From assembly GCF_026210795.1 (NCBI RefSeq), contig NC_089431.1, forward strand, positions 4,650,001-4,714,000: a stretch of DNA of 64,000 nucleotides, read 5' to 3'. The DNA comes from Rhizophagus irregularis (taxonomy: Eukaryota; Glomeromycota; Glomeromycetes; Glomerales; Glomeraceae). Shown piece by piece: positions 13,436 through 25,096 of this stretch (positions are counted from its first letter, which is position 1; every line of letters begins with the position of its first letter). The position numbers were made by a program, and so were the translations under genes. The notes below the pieces were generated by a model. It worked only from the letters and a program-made list of their open reading frames with translations. It did no database searches and was not told the DNA's origin.

Positions 13436-15823
13436 TCAAAATCCATCTAAAGATAAAAAAATTAACAAATTGGTAAAATAAATAAGATTTCTTTTTAAAG
13501 CGACTAATTAATTAAGAGCTTACCATCAGGAATTTCCAATTCATCTTGTTCTTTTGAATGAAAGTTTGGATTATTATATACTTCGTCTTCATCTATAAGG
13601 AGAAAAAAATAAATAAAATTAAAAAATAATATAAAAATTAAATTATTTTGTCTTTTCATTTTGTGTTGAATTATTTCTTTTTCATCATCTAAATTTTTAA
13701 ATTAAAGCTACATTAAATATTAAATATATTGTCAAAATAATTTTTATTTTTTTTTGCTTACCATCAATATCAATATCTTTCCTTTTCATTTGTTGTTGAA
13801 TTATTTCTTTTCGTCATATTATTTTTAAAAATAAAAGTCACGTTATTTAATAAATGAAACTGATTCAATGTATATTTTTTATTTCACTTAGTATTTACTT
13901 ACTATTTGAATTTATTTGTAACTTTATAAATTCTTTGGGTAATTTTTCTCTATCACCTAAAATTAAGAATATAGATATAGATTTCAATATTTAATCTATT
14001 ATTTCAAACAAATCACCTTTAAAATATTTATTAATTATACTTGATAATTTCTTACTATACTGCTTATTTGATCCATTAAAATCGTTAACTAAAATAAATA
14101 TCAATTATTAAACATTATTATGCAATAATTCAACGCTATAATGTACTTACTATTGTTAGGAATGTTAAAATCATACAATTTACTATGAAACACTATTAAT
14201 AGTAAAATTAAGTATTTCAAAAACTAAATTATTATAGTAACCAAAAAATGGTAAAAATTATTATTTAGCCAGTTATAGTACCTTCTTGTTCTTCTATTAT
14301 AATAAAAGATAACATTAATAATGTATTGTAAAATAAATACATTCATTAATACACTTATACCTTCTGTTGCATTTCTCGGTTCAGGTAGATTTCCAAAGTT
14401 GTGAATTTTACTTGTAAATAATCTGCTACTCGTATAATTTTCTTCTACTTTATTCACTTTTAAATTATCTATTTCTGATTTAAATAATTCATCTGGCATA
14501 TTTTGATAATCTATATTAATTCTTAACATTTTTTTCCCAAGTGCATAAGTGTCAGGCCTTTTTAATGGATTAGCATCCCAACATTCTTTCATTAAATTTT
14601 TATATTCTAATGGAGTTCCTGGCACAATTTTTGGTCTTATACCGTTAATAACATTCATTACAATATCATTTTCATGTTCATAATTTATAAATGGTGGTTG
14701 TCCAGATGAAATTTCCCACATAAGAATTGCGATACTATAAATATCAGATGCAAAAGTATATTCTCTTCCAACAATAACTTCGGGTGCTATGTAAGGAAGA
14801 TTTCCATATATACTTGTTGAAGATTTATCAGCAGGTCCACAAAATCCAAGATCACTAATAAACCACCGATCATTAAATTTTGAATATAATATATTTCCAG
14901 AATGTAAATCTCTATGAACTGCTTTCTCATCATGAATATAACTAAGTGCAAGAATTATTCTATAAGAAATATTAATTCTATCTTTCCATGTAAGTTGATT
15001 ATGATTTTGTCGTAAATATTTTCTTAAATCTATATCCATTTTATTCATTACAAGCATATAATTTCCATTTGATGGATTTTGTGTTAAACCATAACAATTA
15101 ACAACAACTGCCCATTTATTACTTATAGTTAAATGTGATTTAGCCTAAAAGATAATAATTTGTGAAAATACTCATATTAATATAATGACTGTATAATTTT
15201 ATACAATAAATTTAGAATATAATAATACAAACCTCTTCAAACCAACTTTGATTTGCACTTTCAACATTTTCTAATTTTTTAAGCACTATACCATAATTTT
15301 TGAGTCTCATTAATTGTTTTTTTCCAGAATCCCATTCTTCATACGCTCCGTCAATCCAAACTGCTGTATAGATTTCAGAGAATCCACCTTTTGTTAAATA
15401 ATTAATATTTTTCAAATTGTTATATGGAATCCATTCAACTATTTTATTTGGCATGAGTGATTCCGTTTGACATTTCTGTATTAAATTATCAATATCATCA
15501 TTCCCAGATGTCCAATTTGAAAAATTTTCTTTTAAATAATTTCGGACACAATATTCACAATGTAATGTGGCTAAACATTCTTGGTTACAATTTTCACAAA
15601 TTCTTCTTGTACCATCATTATTCATAACTTTATCTCGATCATAATTTTTAGTTAAATTTCTTATTGCTTCAGTTTTTTCATCATTTGTAAGAATTTTATC
15701 AGCAAGGACTGTTTGTTTTTGAAATTCAAATTGTTTGTGTATATCATTGTAAATATTAGCATCTGTTAATGTTATTGCTCTATTATTTGTTGCATAAATT
15801 AATTCATATCGAAGAGTGGACAT
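13436..15823 (-). CDS. Protein kinase with Cys-rich N-terminus and a nine-exon structure including a 12-nt microexon
   Basis: Exons on the minus strand: 15823-15233, 15144-14361, 14293-14282, 14192-14151, 14088-14017, 13956-13903, 13806-13762, 13592-13524, 13446-13436; 559 aa, every junction phase-consistent (all tail introns are phase 1). N-terminus: CENCNQEC..CEYC possible zinc motif. Kinase: LTKGGFSEIYTAVW, Lys in IVLKKL, HRDLHSGNIL, DLG in ISDLGFC, PYIAPEV, and GxRP..CWDANPLKRP near the end. The tail encodes VFHSKLYDFNIPNN, GDREKLPKEFIKLQINSN and DELEIPD-type segments and ends D-G-F. I recognise such tails from kinases of arbuscular mycorrhizal fungi, but no function is known to me. The 12-nt exon (EEQE) and the 11-nt last exon are the least certain parts; an alternative end is the in-frame stop just after 13524. 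Confidence 0.78.
13650..13702 (-). pseudogene. Decayed duplicate of a kinase tail exon
   Basis: On the minus strand an acceptor (ATTTAG) is followed by ATGATGAAAAAGAAATAATTCAAC.., closely matching exon 13806-13762 of the same gene (EIIQQQMKR / EIIQHKMKR). No GT donor follows, so it cannot be used as an internal exon in the same way. Confidence 0.45.
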
Positions 15824-16009
15824 AATGTAATTTATAAATTAAGGGAAGAGAAAGAATTATTTTAAGTTCGTTCATTCAAACCGTAATAAATTAATAAAAT
15901 GCAAATTGTTGATCAAACTTCATGTTGTGCGACATAAATTTTTGACCTTTAGGCGTAGTATTTGACGCCTCATGACCATAAAAAAGAAAAATATACCCGA
16001 TATAATAAC

Positions 16010-16242
16010 AGGACCCAGAAATATATATAAAAGGGTCAGGTTTGAGTTTGCGTATTTTGAACTAAAAAAATCATGAAAATCTTTCCTTTTTTAGATAATT
16101 TTTGATAATTTCAGTCAGAATTTTATTTCCTATTATAGTAACCGACTGACATTATCATAATTCCGGCCCTGAAAAAATGCGTACAGCTCATAGTAAAAAA
16201 TTTTTTCATCACCTGACCCCTATATATATATTTCTGGGTCCT
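16010..16242. mobile_element. Non-autonomous MITE with 8-bp target duplication (hAT-like)
   Basis: Terminal inverted repeats of about 32 bp, AGGACCCAGAAATATATATA.. ..AGGGTCAGGT at the left and its reverse complement at the right. The element is flanked by the direct 8-bp repeat ATAATAAC at 16002-16009 and 16243-16250. An 8-bp duplication is the usual signature of hAT transposases. No coding capacity in 233 bp. Confidence 0.8.
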
Positions 16243-16368
16243 ATAATAACCATATTATCGTACTTTCTATACTTAGTATGATAATTTAAAATTAATAATT
16301 TGCTTTTTATTATTTTTATTTTTTTTTTTCAGCGAATACAATTTTAACAAATTTGATTGTCATACTTA

Positions 16369-16647
16369 GGCCGTTCCAAATTAATAATTAGTTTAACGTC
16401 CTTTCCGGCCAAAAATTTTGAGGGGGGGGGGGGGATAATTTAAACAAACATGAAAATTAAACATATTAAAAATTTCGGAAATTTTCGGTAAAATCGGAAA
16501 TTCTCGGTACTATTAAATTTTAGTAAAGGAGGGGGTGTTTTAAGCATATTTAAACATATCAAACATATATGTTTAAATCACCCTTGAATTTTTCAAAAAT
16601 AGAGGGGGGGGGGAGGACGTTAAACTAAATATTAAATTGGAACGGCC
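16369..16647. mobile_element. Non-autonomous MITE with TTA target duplication (PIF/Harbinger-like)
   Basis: Inverted ends GGCCGTTCCAAATTAATAAT.. and, reversed, GGCCGTTCCAATTTAATATT.., about 34 bp each, both running to AACGTCCT. The trinucleotide TTA flanks both sides (16366-16368, 16648-16650), typical of Harbinger insertion. The interior holds two G-tracts (about 16422-16434 and 16604-16611). Confidence 0.75.
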
Positions 16648-16650
16648 TTA

Positions 16651-17490
16651 ATGAATTAGATAGTATCTTTATTATTATTCAAATAATTTGATAAAAAAAA
16701 ATTATTAATTTGTTATTATTTTTAAATCTTATTTAAAAAATCAATAAAAACATGATTGATGAAAATTCAATTTTAGTTATTTTCAATTGAATTTATTTTA
16801 AATAAACAAAGTGACGAATAATGAACATGAAAAATTATAAGAAAGCATTCAATTTATTAATTCTACTAAAAAAGTCATATCTAGGAGAAGATGGTGGATC
16901 GCAAATATAGGTTTAAATAAAAATATATGGTTTAATATAAAAAATAAGTTTAACAGTGAATGAAAAGTAATGATTACGTAACGTCGTAACGATTTAGTGT
17001 AATAATAAATAAGGAATAGATCAGACGCAAGTATGTCACGCCTGTCACGGGTTCTCATAGGCACGCAGGCACGGGTTTTCATGTTACACAATTCAAATTA
17101 TTTGTATGGAGACTATTCTAAACGGCAGACTATATTAATTATTTTCATTTTCTTATTTTCTTAGCAACTGATTAATATTCTAGTACATCAATGATACGAA
17201 GCGTGTGACGGTATATGGTTCCTAAGATATTGATTTAAACCCCATATAATTAAAGAAATCTGACATATATAGTTTTTTATCAATTAACAAAGTTATTTAT
17301 GAGTTTATCACCTTTCAAATTTGAAACAAGAAGCGATCATAATTTAATTAATTTACCTCATTAAACATTCTAAATAGTATAAGGGAAAAGCCAAACAGTA
17401 ATACTAAATTTAATAATCTTTATAAAATTTTAACGATAAATTATGTATTTTGATTCGATTATTCTTTTACTGCAAATTATTTATTTAGAT
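16651..17490. other. No gene seen
   Basis: AT-rich. At 17035-17085 a short imperfect duplication (CACGCCTGTCACGGGTTCTCAT / CACGCAGGCACGGGTTTTCAT). No RNA gene fold recognised. Confidence 0.45.
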
Positions 17491-17560
17491 GGAATTGTTG
17501 GAGACGTGAGCCAAATGAAAGACCAAAGTAATTAAAGTAATTTCAGAAAAAGTCTCAGTA
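17491..17560 (+). pseudogene. Fragment of a kinase last exon
   Basis: After an acceptor-like ATTTAG the reading NCWRREPNERPK matches the conserved CW.xEPxxRP motif that opens exon 5 of the tandem kinases. The reading is lost within about 15 codons and there is no kinase sequence upstream. Confidence 0.5.
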
Positions 17561-17864
17561 TTGTTCCTGAAATAAATAACAATTCTCGAGTAAGAATTAG
17601 AATGTGATAAACATGATCGTTAGATTATTAGAATATCATATTTCAAATACATTTTATTATTTTATTTTCATTTCTTTTGACGTAATTAATTGAATCAACT
17701 AAAAAATATACAAGTATAATTAAAAATATGAAATTGTTTTAAAAGGATATGGCTCATTTTTTACAATAACTTTGAAATATTGATAAATGTTCGTTCGTTA
17801 CACATGTATTCATACATGCGAAAAAATCAACCGTACAATACATGATGCTTTCTATATACCCCAA

Positions 17865-18240
17865 GCAGCCATATAAATTTTACTAAATCCTCCCTCAGCA
17901 ATAAATTTTATATTTTTTGAATTGATCATAAGGAACAAACTCCATTTTACTTGTCATAGCAACACCATCACTTTGAGTATACCTAATAAAATCGTCAATG
18001 ACTTTGTTTCCAATTTTTTAGGCTTGAGTATTGTCTTTATATTGTAACAAATGTAACAAATTTGGTGACTTTCGTATAAAATTATTCTTTTCTTAATTAC
18101 ATTCATTACATTTCTTATATTTTTTGTTAACTTTGGTTTGGTTTTGCTGACTTGAGGACATGTCGTCTGATAATAAAGATTCAATTTTATGTAATTTTTT
18201 TTTTTTTGAAAACAAATTAGATTATTTTTATTTTTCGGGG
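17865..18240 (-). pseudogene. Truncated copy of the 5' part of the 9098-11010 kinase gene
   Basis: The minus strand carries a damaged version of exon 1 of that gene: the region matching GGFSKIYKA, then FVPYDQFK-like, IDDFIRYTQ, and the Cys-rich CNECNKR-type stretch, in several frames. Similarity continues upstream into non-coding DNA to about 18660, so promoter and coding start were copied together. No second exon follows. Confidence 0.65.
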
Positions 18241-19189
18241 CACTTAAGAATGATATCCCATTTATAAATGTATTTTGAGTAATAAATTCTACACACAATT
18301 TCTCGTAAAATTTTCTAACGGAAAAAATTAAATAACTAACCTGAAACGTGTATTAAAGAATTCTCTCATGCACAATGTAGGATACCTATAATTCCGACAA
18401 GTAAAAAGGTTGTCCTTAATAATATCGTTTTTTTTTGTGAAACAATTGTTTGTTCATTTAAAGAAGTTGCAGTAAAAAATCAATTTTTTTAGAGTAACTA
18501 ACGCCATGCTTATCACTCGTTATAGTAAAAGTGTTAAAAGTGAAGTTATCATTCTTGCTTTAATGTGTCTCATAGCATGTGATTTCTTCTGATGGAAATT
18601 CATTCTTTCCCAAGGTGTAGTGGATTTTTCTGAGTTCGGATAAAAGGCTCCTTGTTAAATAAGTAATTTATCAAAAATTTTTGTACAAATCAACCTTATT
18701 ATTTCGTAAAAAAATTGATCGAGCATACAATACATGTGGGCGTAATTATTTCAGATAACAAGGAACCCAATTCACCCCATGTATACGAACATAGCTTGCA
18801 AAAAAGTGAAAAAATTAAAATTATTTATTATAATAAACTATTAAGGTATTACATTTCGCTATAATAGTTGTCAATATTTTTTAAATAGTTTTACAAATAT
18901 TATTAATATTAACAAGTTTTCGGTATATATACTGTAGGTTCGGCATAACCAGTGGGCGACTGTATTCAATTGATTTTTTCAAGAGATATAAATAAATTAA
19001 TCGAAGGTATATTTGGTGATATTAATGATAAACAAATCTTTATTATCATTTTTAACTCTAAAGATTTATATTATAATTTGCCTTGAGGATATAATTCTTG
19101 AATTATCAAAAATCTTTTATATTGAATTTTGTGTGGGAAATAAATTTTTGAAATATTTTAACCGTAATATTACGCAGGTTTACAGTTTT

Positions 19190-19325
19190 CCACGAGATGT
19201 ATTGCTGGAATGATCCGAAATTACTTTCCTTGAGCGAATTAGAAAGAAGAGTATAGAATCTGAAAATTTAAAAGCCTTTCATTGGTGTCAAAAAGCAGCA
19301 AAAATTCAGTTTCGAAGATAAATTA
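19190..19325 (+). pseudogene. Possible kinase-Sel1 remnant
   Basis: The reading MYCWNDPKLLSLSELERR resembles the CW.xxP..RP..EL end of the kinase domain, and LKAFHWCQKAAKIQF resembles a Sel1 helix (AFxWYxKAAxxG). A stop separates them. Short and degenerate. Confidence 0.35.
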
Positions 19326-19390
19326 CAATGTTAATATAATGTAAGTGCTATTTATTTTCTCTCACAAAATATTTGAGAGAAAATAAATTT

Positions 19391-19700
19391 AAACACGATA
19401 ATTCTTATTATTCTAATTCTTTGAGAATTATTGAACTTTGTAATTGCGCTTCAATTATTCAAACAATTTCGATTCTTATTAATCTAGCGGAATTAAAAAT
19501 TTGTTTTCATAGTTTGTTTAAAATGAAAATAGTGTTGACGTTAATAATTTAAAAGAAATTTATTTACTAAAACTCGAAATTCTTTCTTTACTGAATTTTA
19601 TTACTTTATCACTACCGTTAATTGAATTATATTTTCATACAATTAAAATAACTTGTTCAAATATTAAAGTTTTAACAGTGTGATAGCAACAAAATTTGAT
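19391..19700 (+). pseudogene. Possible F-box/LRR-type remnant
   Basis: One frame reads SNSLRIIELCNCASIIQTIS and then ILINLAELKICFHSLF, a leucine-rich pattern like the repeats of the large F-box families in these fungi. It is broken by stops soon after. Similarity is weak and judged by eye. Confidence 0.25.
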
Positions 19701-20154
19701 AATATATTTTACCAAAAAAATTGGCTGTAAATCATCATCCTCCTTATTCATTTAATTGATGAATGGAAAATTTCTAATTTGGAAATTGAAACTTTCTCAA
19801 TATGAAAGAAATGAAAAAAAAATAAATTTTTTTTAAAAAAAGGTAACGTTTATTATATTTATATTATTCTAAACAACAATATAAATATAAACCATGTAAT
19901 GATACTTTTTGATAAATCAGAATACTCTTTCTTTCATCTTATAATAAAAAAAAATTCCAAATATATTGTTGGAATGATTGTGATAGGAATCATTTATTCA
20001 ATTTTATTCAAATAACGTAAAAAAAAATTTATCATGATTTTCTTTCTATGAAAAAAGTTGTATATATTTTAATAATAGAACCGAAAATAATTATGTGACT
20101 TATAATATTTTTAATTGAAAATAATAATACAAATTATAGTATTTTTCAATATAC

Positions 20155-20205
20155 CTTCAGGACTAGGGAGTTTATCTTCGTTATCTTCGAATGGAAGTTG
20201 ACCAT
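20155..20205 (-). pseudogene. Isolated phase-1 exon of the kinase-tail type
   Basis: A 51-nt open stretch (DGQLPFEDNEDKLPSPE) is bounded by a good acceptor (CTTTAG) and donor (GTATAT) and is phase 1 on both sides, like the tail exons of the gene at 13436-15823. No further exons were recognised around it, so it is probably a remnant. Confidence 0.4.
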
Positions 20206-20607
20206 CTAAAGAGTTAAAAATAATAAAAAAATTGATTTCAAGTCTAACAAACTTAACTATTTCGTATGTAAGACTAAAGTTAAAAAAAAGAATCATAATT
20301 TTTTTTTTTTTTGATAATCTCTTAACAGATTTATTTTTTTATGGAAAAAAAATTATCTTAAATCTTGCAAATAATAAATTTTAACGATGACGTCTATATG
20401 TAAATTACTGCGGTACTGCTGCGGTACTGCGGTACCATGGCGACTTTTTTGTTTGGTAATACTAAAAATCACGCTGTACGTTGTGCGACTATTCGGAGAA
20501 AAAAAATTAATATAATAGGCATACACAATAAAACTTTAACAATTTTTACTTTCATTTTTTAACTTTCTGTTAGCTTATTATTATTCAATACGTTCGATAA
20601 TATCAAA
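20206..20607. promoter_or_regulatory. Upstream region of the kinase-Sel1 gene
   Basis: AT-rich except for a short GCGGTACTGC direct repeat at about 20409-20435. No clear TATA box. Confidence 0.3.
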
Positions 20608-22800
20608 ATGCAAGATACCGAAAATATAAATAATACAAATGAATGGATTAATTGGATTGAGGAAGCTGTTGATAAAGAATATTTAAAATTTTATGAATAT
20701 GAAGAATTTAATAATATTCAACATATTGGTACTGGAGGTTTCGGAAACGTATATCGTGCAAATTGGAAAAATTCAGGAAAACTAGTTGCATTAAAATCAT
20801 TTATTAGTCTTAATAACTTCACCATGAAAGAAATCGTTCGTGAGGTATTTTAATGCAGTATAATACATTTTTTTTCGTCTATGAATTTTTATCTAATATA
20901 TTTATTTCAAATATATATATATATATATATTTTATTCAGTTAAAAATTCAACGCAAAGTTGATTTCCATGATAACATTATTAGTTGCTATGGAGTAACAA
21001 AACTTGAGTTAGGTATTATTAACATCACCTTGATAAATATAATATTCTTTTAATCGCAAAATTTTACAAAAATTTATTTAGTAATTACTTCTTTTATTCA
21101 TTAGAAAATCATAATAATTATCGGTTAGTATTGGAATACGCCGACGGTGGTACTCTTCGAAGTTATTTAAAGAAAAATTTTAACAAGCTTACTTGGGATG
21201 ACAAATATAATATGGCATACCAGTTATCTTGTGCCGTATCATGCTTGCATAATGAAAAAATAGTGCATCGTGATTTGGTAATTTATTTAACATCATTAAT
21301 CATAATGTATTTGTATTATTAATTAAAAAAAAATTGAATATACAGTATATATGTTTTTTTAATAGCACTCCTGTAATATACTAGTCCGTAATAACACAAT
21401 CAAATTAGCAGATTTTGGATTATCTAAAAGAATTGGAGCATCATCTAATCTTCAATCTAAATTATTTGGTGTGGTTCCTTATGTCGATCCAAAAAGCTTT
21501 AGTAGACGAAGAAATAATAATAATCAATCAACACAAATGTTCTCATTAAATGAAAAAAGTGATATTTATAGTATAGGCGTATTATTTTGGGAAATATCTA
21601 GTGGTCAACCTCCTTTCTATGTTGAGGATGAAGAATATGATGTTGGTTTAGCTGTGGAAATTTCGCAAGGTCTTAGAGAAACTGTTGTTCCTGATACTCC
21701 TGAAGAATATATTAAAATTTATACCGGTGAGTAATATTTTAATTTTTAAATTTTATATTCTAAATATTATTAATTCTAAATTATGTTTGGTTTTAGAATG
21801 TTGGGATGGGGAACCAGATAATCGTCCAACTATATATCAAGTAGTTGATTGGCTAAATGCAATAATTACAAAATCAGATGTAATAGTAGATAACCATCAA
21901 ATGTCAAATGAACAAGAAAATGATTTTTTTATAAGTACTAATAATTTAGAATTACGAGATTTATCTCAACTTATTCAAAATTTTGATAAAATGAATACTA
22001 AAGAAATTGATTCTATGGCAATATCAAGTAAACAAGAAAATCTTTCAACTGAAAAAGATTTTAATATTATAGTTGATGAAATAAATGATTTTATTTATAA
22101 ATTAGAAAATAAAGGAATTGGATGGAAATTAGAAAAGCAACAAACTATTGAATATTTAAATAATCATAATTTAAATTCACAAGAATTTTATAATTGGTTA
22201 TTAAATAATCAAAATAGTTCAAATTCTATTTTTATTCTTGGATATTTTAATTTTTATGGAATTATAACAAATGAAAATGATGATAAAGCATTTAATTTGT
22301 TTATTAATGCATCAGAAAAAAATCATACATTAGCACAATTATTTGTTGGTTCGTGTTATGAACGTGGACATGGAACTATAAAAAATGAAAAATTAGCTTA
22401 TAAATATTATGAAAAAGCTGCGAATAATGGAAGTATAGATGCAGTGTATAATCTTAGTATTTTATGTAAAGATGGAATTGGTGTTGAAAAAGATTATAAT
22501 AAAGCTTTTGAATTGTTTAAACAATCAGCTGAAGAAGAACATATAATGGGATTAATGATGTTGGGATATTGTTATGATGAAGGTATTGGAACTAAAATTG
22601 ATAAACAAAAAGCATTTGAATCATATCAAAATGCTGCAAATTTAGGACAAGATGTAGCACAAAATAATCTTGCTGTATTGTATGAAGAAGGAGATGGAAT
22701 TGCAAAAGATATAGATAAAGCGATTTATTGGTATGAAAAATCTGCCAAACAAGGATATGAGTTAGCAAAAAATAATTTAAAAAGACTTCAAAAAAAATAA
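20608..22800 (+). CDS. Protein kinase fused to Sel1 repeats, intact
   Basis: Five exons: 20608-20844, 20940-21012, 21105-21277, 21366-21726, 21797-22800; 615 aa. Kinase domain about residues 25-290 with every motif present: HIGTGGFGNVYRANW, Lys in VALKSF, EYADGGTL hinge, HRDLHSCNIL, DFG in LADFGLSK, PYVDPK in place of APE, DIYSIGVLFWE. After a 100-residue linker come about five Sel1 repeats (AYKYYEKAANNGS.., AFELFKQSAEEEH.., AFESYQNAANLGQ.., AIYWYEKSAKQG). Sel1 arrays act as protein-binding scaffolds, so this is probably a signalling kinase with an adaptor tail. It shows the undamaged form of the gene plan seen in the three kinase genes at 1-7581. Confidence 0.92.
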
Positions 22801-23630
22801 GTTTTTTAATAAACTTTTCTCATTCAAATTTTAAAATTTTAGATCATTAGTTTACAGTATTTATTTTTATAAAAATTTACAAAATAGTAAATACATTGCC
22901 CTAAAATAATGATAGTTAAAATTTTTACCTATTTTATTATATATACTTTCTTTTATAATTAAACATAATCGTAAGAAGACATTTTCGATCTAACATATCT
23001 ATTAATAATGGAAGTACATTGAGACTTATCGCGAACCTTCTATTTTTCAACGGATTTTCTTTTTATCAACTACAACAAATTATAGCCAATAAAAAAAATG
23101 AATAAATTTGGCAAGAAATTTATTAATCAGAATTTTTTTATTTATAATATAATAATTGAAATACTTTATTTATTATTATCTATAAAATTATCCTGATTTT
23201 CTATTCCATCTATTATAAAATGGTATAGTCTTCTTTTTTTTTAATAGGTCCATTTGATAGTTTTTTTTTTGATAACTGAAGGTCCCATATAAAAAAATGA
23301 ACACTACATTTCTTTAAAACCCTTATAAGTATTATTTTTACTAAGACCTTTTTTAACTAAAATTTTTAATGATCGCTTCTTTTTTTCAAAATTAGAATTT
23401 ACAAAATCATCATAACTCTAAATTAATGCAACTATAACTAATTATAGTGAGATATTGAGAAATTCTTTTACAAAAAGAAGAATAAAGACATGAATATTTG
23501 AATTTATAAAAACACTTTTTAGAGAAAATAAATTAAAAATAGGAAACGATTTCCAATTTTATTTGAATTTTTTCGAGTCAACTTTTTTTTATTATGAAAT
23601 AAATTAAAAATGGTATGTGATTTCATAATG
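22801..23630. other. Intergenic, no gene seen
   Basis: AT-rich sequence downstream of the kinase-Sel1 gene; no coding or repeat signal beyond homopolymers. Confidence 0.45.
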
Positions 23631-23781
23631 GTGTAGTTAGCCGAAAAACGGAGCCTAATTCCTGATTGCCGATCATCCGGACCCGGTTTAATCGCAAAAA
23701 ATCCCTTGGAATTCCACAACGATCTAGGCCTGAGCCGGGTCCAGATCATGTTGCGGCTAGTTATTTTTCGATTAACTACAC
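23631..23781. mobile_element. Small inverted-repeat element (MITE-like)
   Basis: Ends GTGTAGTTAGCCGAAAAA and, reversed, GTGTAGTTAATCGAAAAA. The interior is GC-richer than its surroundings and has a second inverted pair (CATCCGGACCCGG / CCGGGTCCAGATCATG). The inverted similarity may extend out to CATAATGG/CATAATAG. No clean target duplication was found, so the superfamily is open. Confidence 0.55.
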
Positions 23782-24569
23782 TATTATGGTGATAAACCTT
23801 TTCTAACAAAGAAAAAATTTCATCTATACTAATAGCAAGTTGCCTTAGTCCCTGACAGGGCGTTTCTAAACTGTTTAATGTGAGACAATAACTTGAAATG
23901 AACAATACCAATAAATAACTATACATTGTATTAAGAAATGTTAAATTTTGTATTTATAAAATAAATGTTTTGGTGAAATCATATAGTTTGCCAAACCATT
24001 GATAAATCCACCATCTAATCCTTTGGATTTGACTTGACATAATACAGATACTGCTGATGACATTTTTTTTTTCTTTCTTAAAAAAAACATTCTAAAGCAG
24101 AATGAATTGTATTATTTTTTTTAATTACTAGCAGTCACCTGTTGCTTCTCACTGGGACCAATGAGTTTGTTTAAATAGAAAAATTTAGTAAGGGTCATCA
24201 TCACCATCAAATTAAAAGAAATAATTTAATAAAAGTTTATTATTATCCATAAGATTATAATGTTTGTTACTAATCTTACCAACATTTTCAACACTGGAAT
24301 TTTTACAAAATGAATTATTGGTTCCGACCATTCCCTATAAAAATTTTTAATGATCACATGTTCGAGTTTCTTATGAATAAAAACTAGAAAAATGATCATT
24401 CATCGGATTTTTCCCAGAATTTTTTTTATAGAGATTATGTTTAGATGATAGGAACAAAATTATCTTATTTGTAACATAGATTTTAAAAAAGGAATTAAAA
24501 CTAATGTAATATTTTATCCCAACTTAATACGAAATTTCAACTAGGGGTAGTATTACTATCATCATAGTA

Positions 24570-25096
24570 CACAGTGAAATTCGATAAACCGGATCTATCG
24601 GTTCCACTAAAAATATCCGGTTTATCGGGATATCCGGTTTAGCGAAAAAATTTCGATATATTGAAAATCTATTTAATATATTGAATTTTTAAAAAATTTT
24701 CATGCTAATAAAACTAATATACACTATAATTTGATTTTTTCATCTGGTTTTAAGTTATAGAGGTCATGAAAATGAATATAAAATATTTTAATTGAATATA
24801 TAAGTAATACTTAACTTCATCCGGAATTAAGATTTTTATAATTCCGGCCAAATTTAAGATTTACCGAATCACGTTACTTAAATTTTATTGGTTCCCAGTC
24901 ACGTGATCCGGTTTATCGAATCATTTTTACTATAGCTGGTTAGAAAATTGATCCGTTATAGCGAATATCGAGCTTTTACTAGTGAACTCCGGTATATCGA
25001 GCCTATTTTAATATACGTGATTTGGTTCCAGCAAAAAAGTCCGGTTTAGGCCCAAATCCGGTTTATCGAATATCCGGTTTATCGAATTTCACTGTG
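24570..25096. mobile_element. Non-autonomous Tc1/mariner-like element
   Basis: Near-perfect 24-bp inverted ends, CACAGTGAAATTCGATAAAC.. at the left and ..GTTTATCGAATTTCACTGTG at the right, flanked by TA at 24568-24569 and 25097-25098 as expected for Tc1/mariner. The interior repeats the motif ATCCGGTTTATCG several times near each end (candidate transposase-binding sites) and has no ORF. Confidence 0.85.

Noticed and set aside
16849-17091. Possible tRNA or small RNA from CACGGGTTCTCAT repeats
   Set aside because: No cloverleaf or conserved B-box/T-arm could be drawn; only a short direct duplication.
23519-23926. 135-codon minus-strand ORF
   Set aside because: It runs through the inverted-repeat element at 23631-23781 and has no domain; chance ORF.
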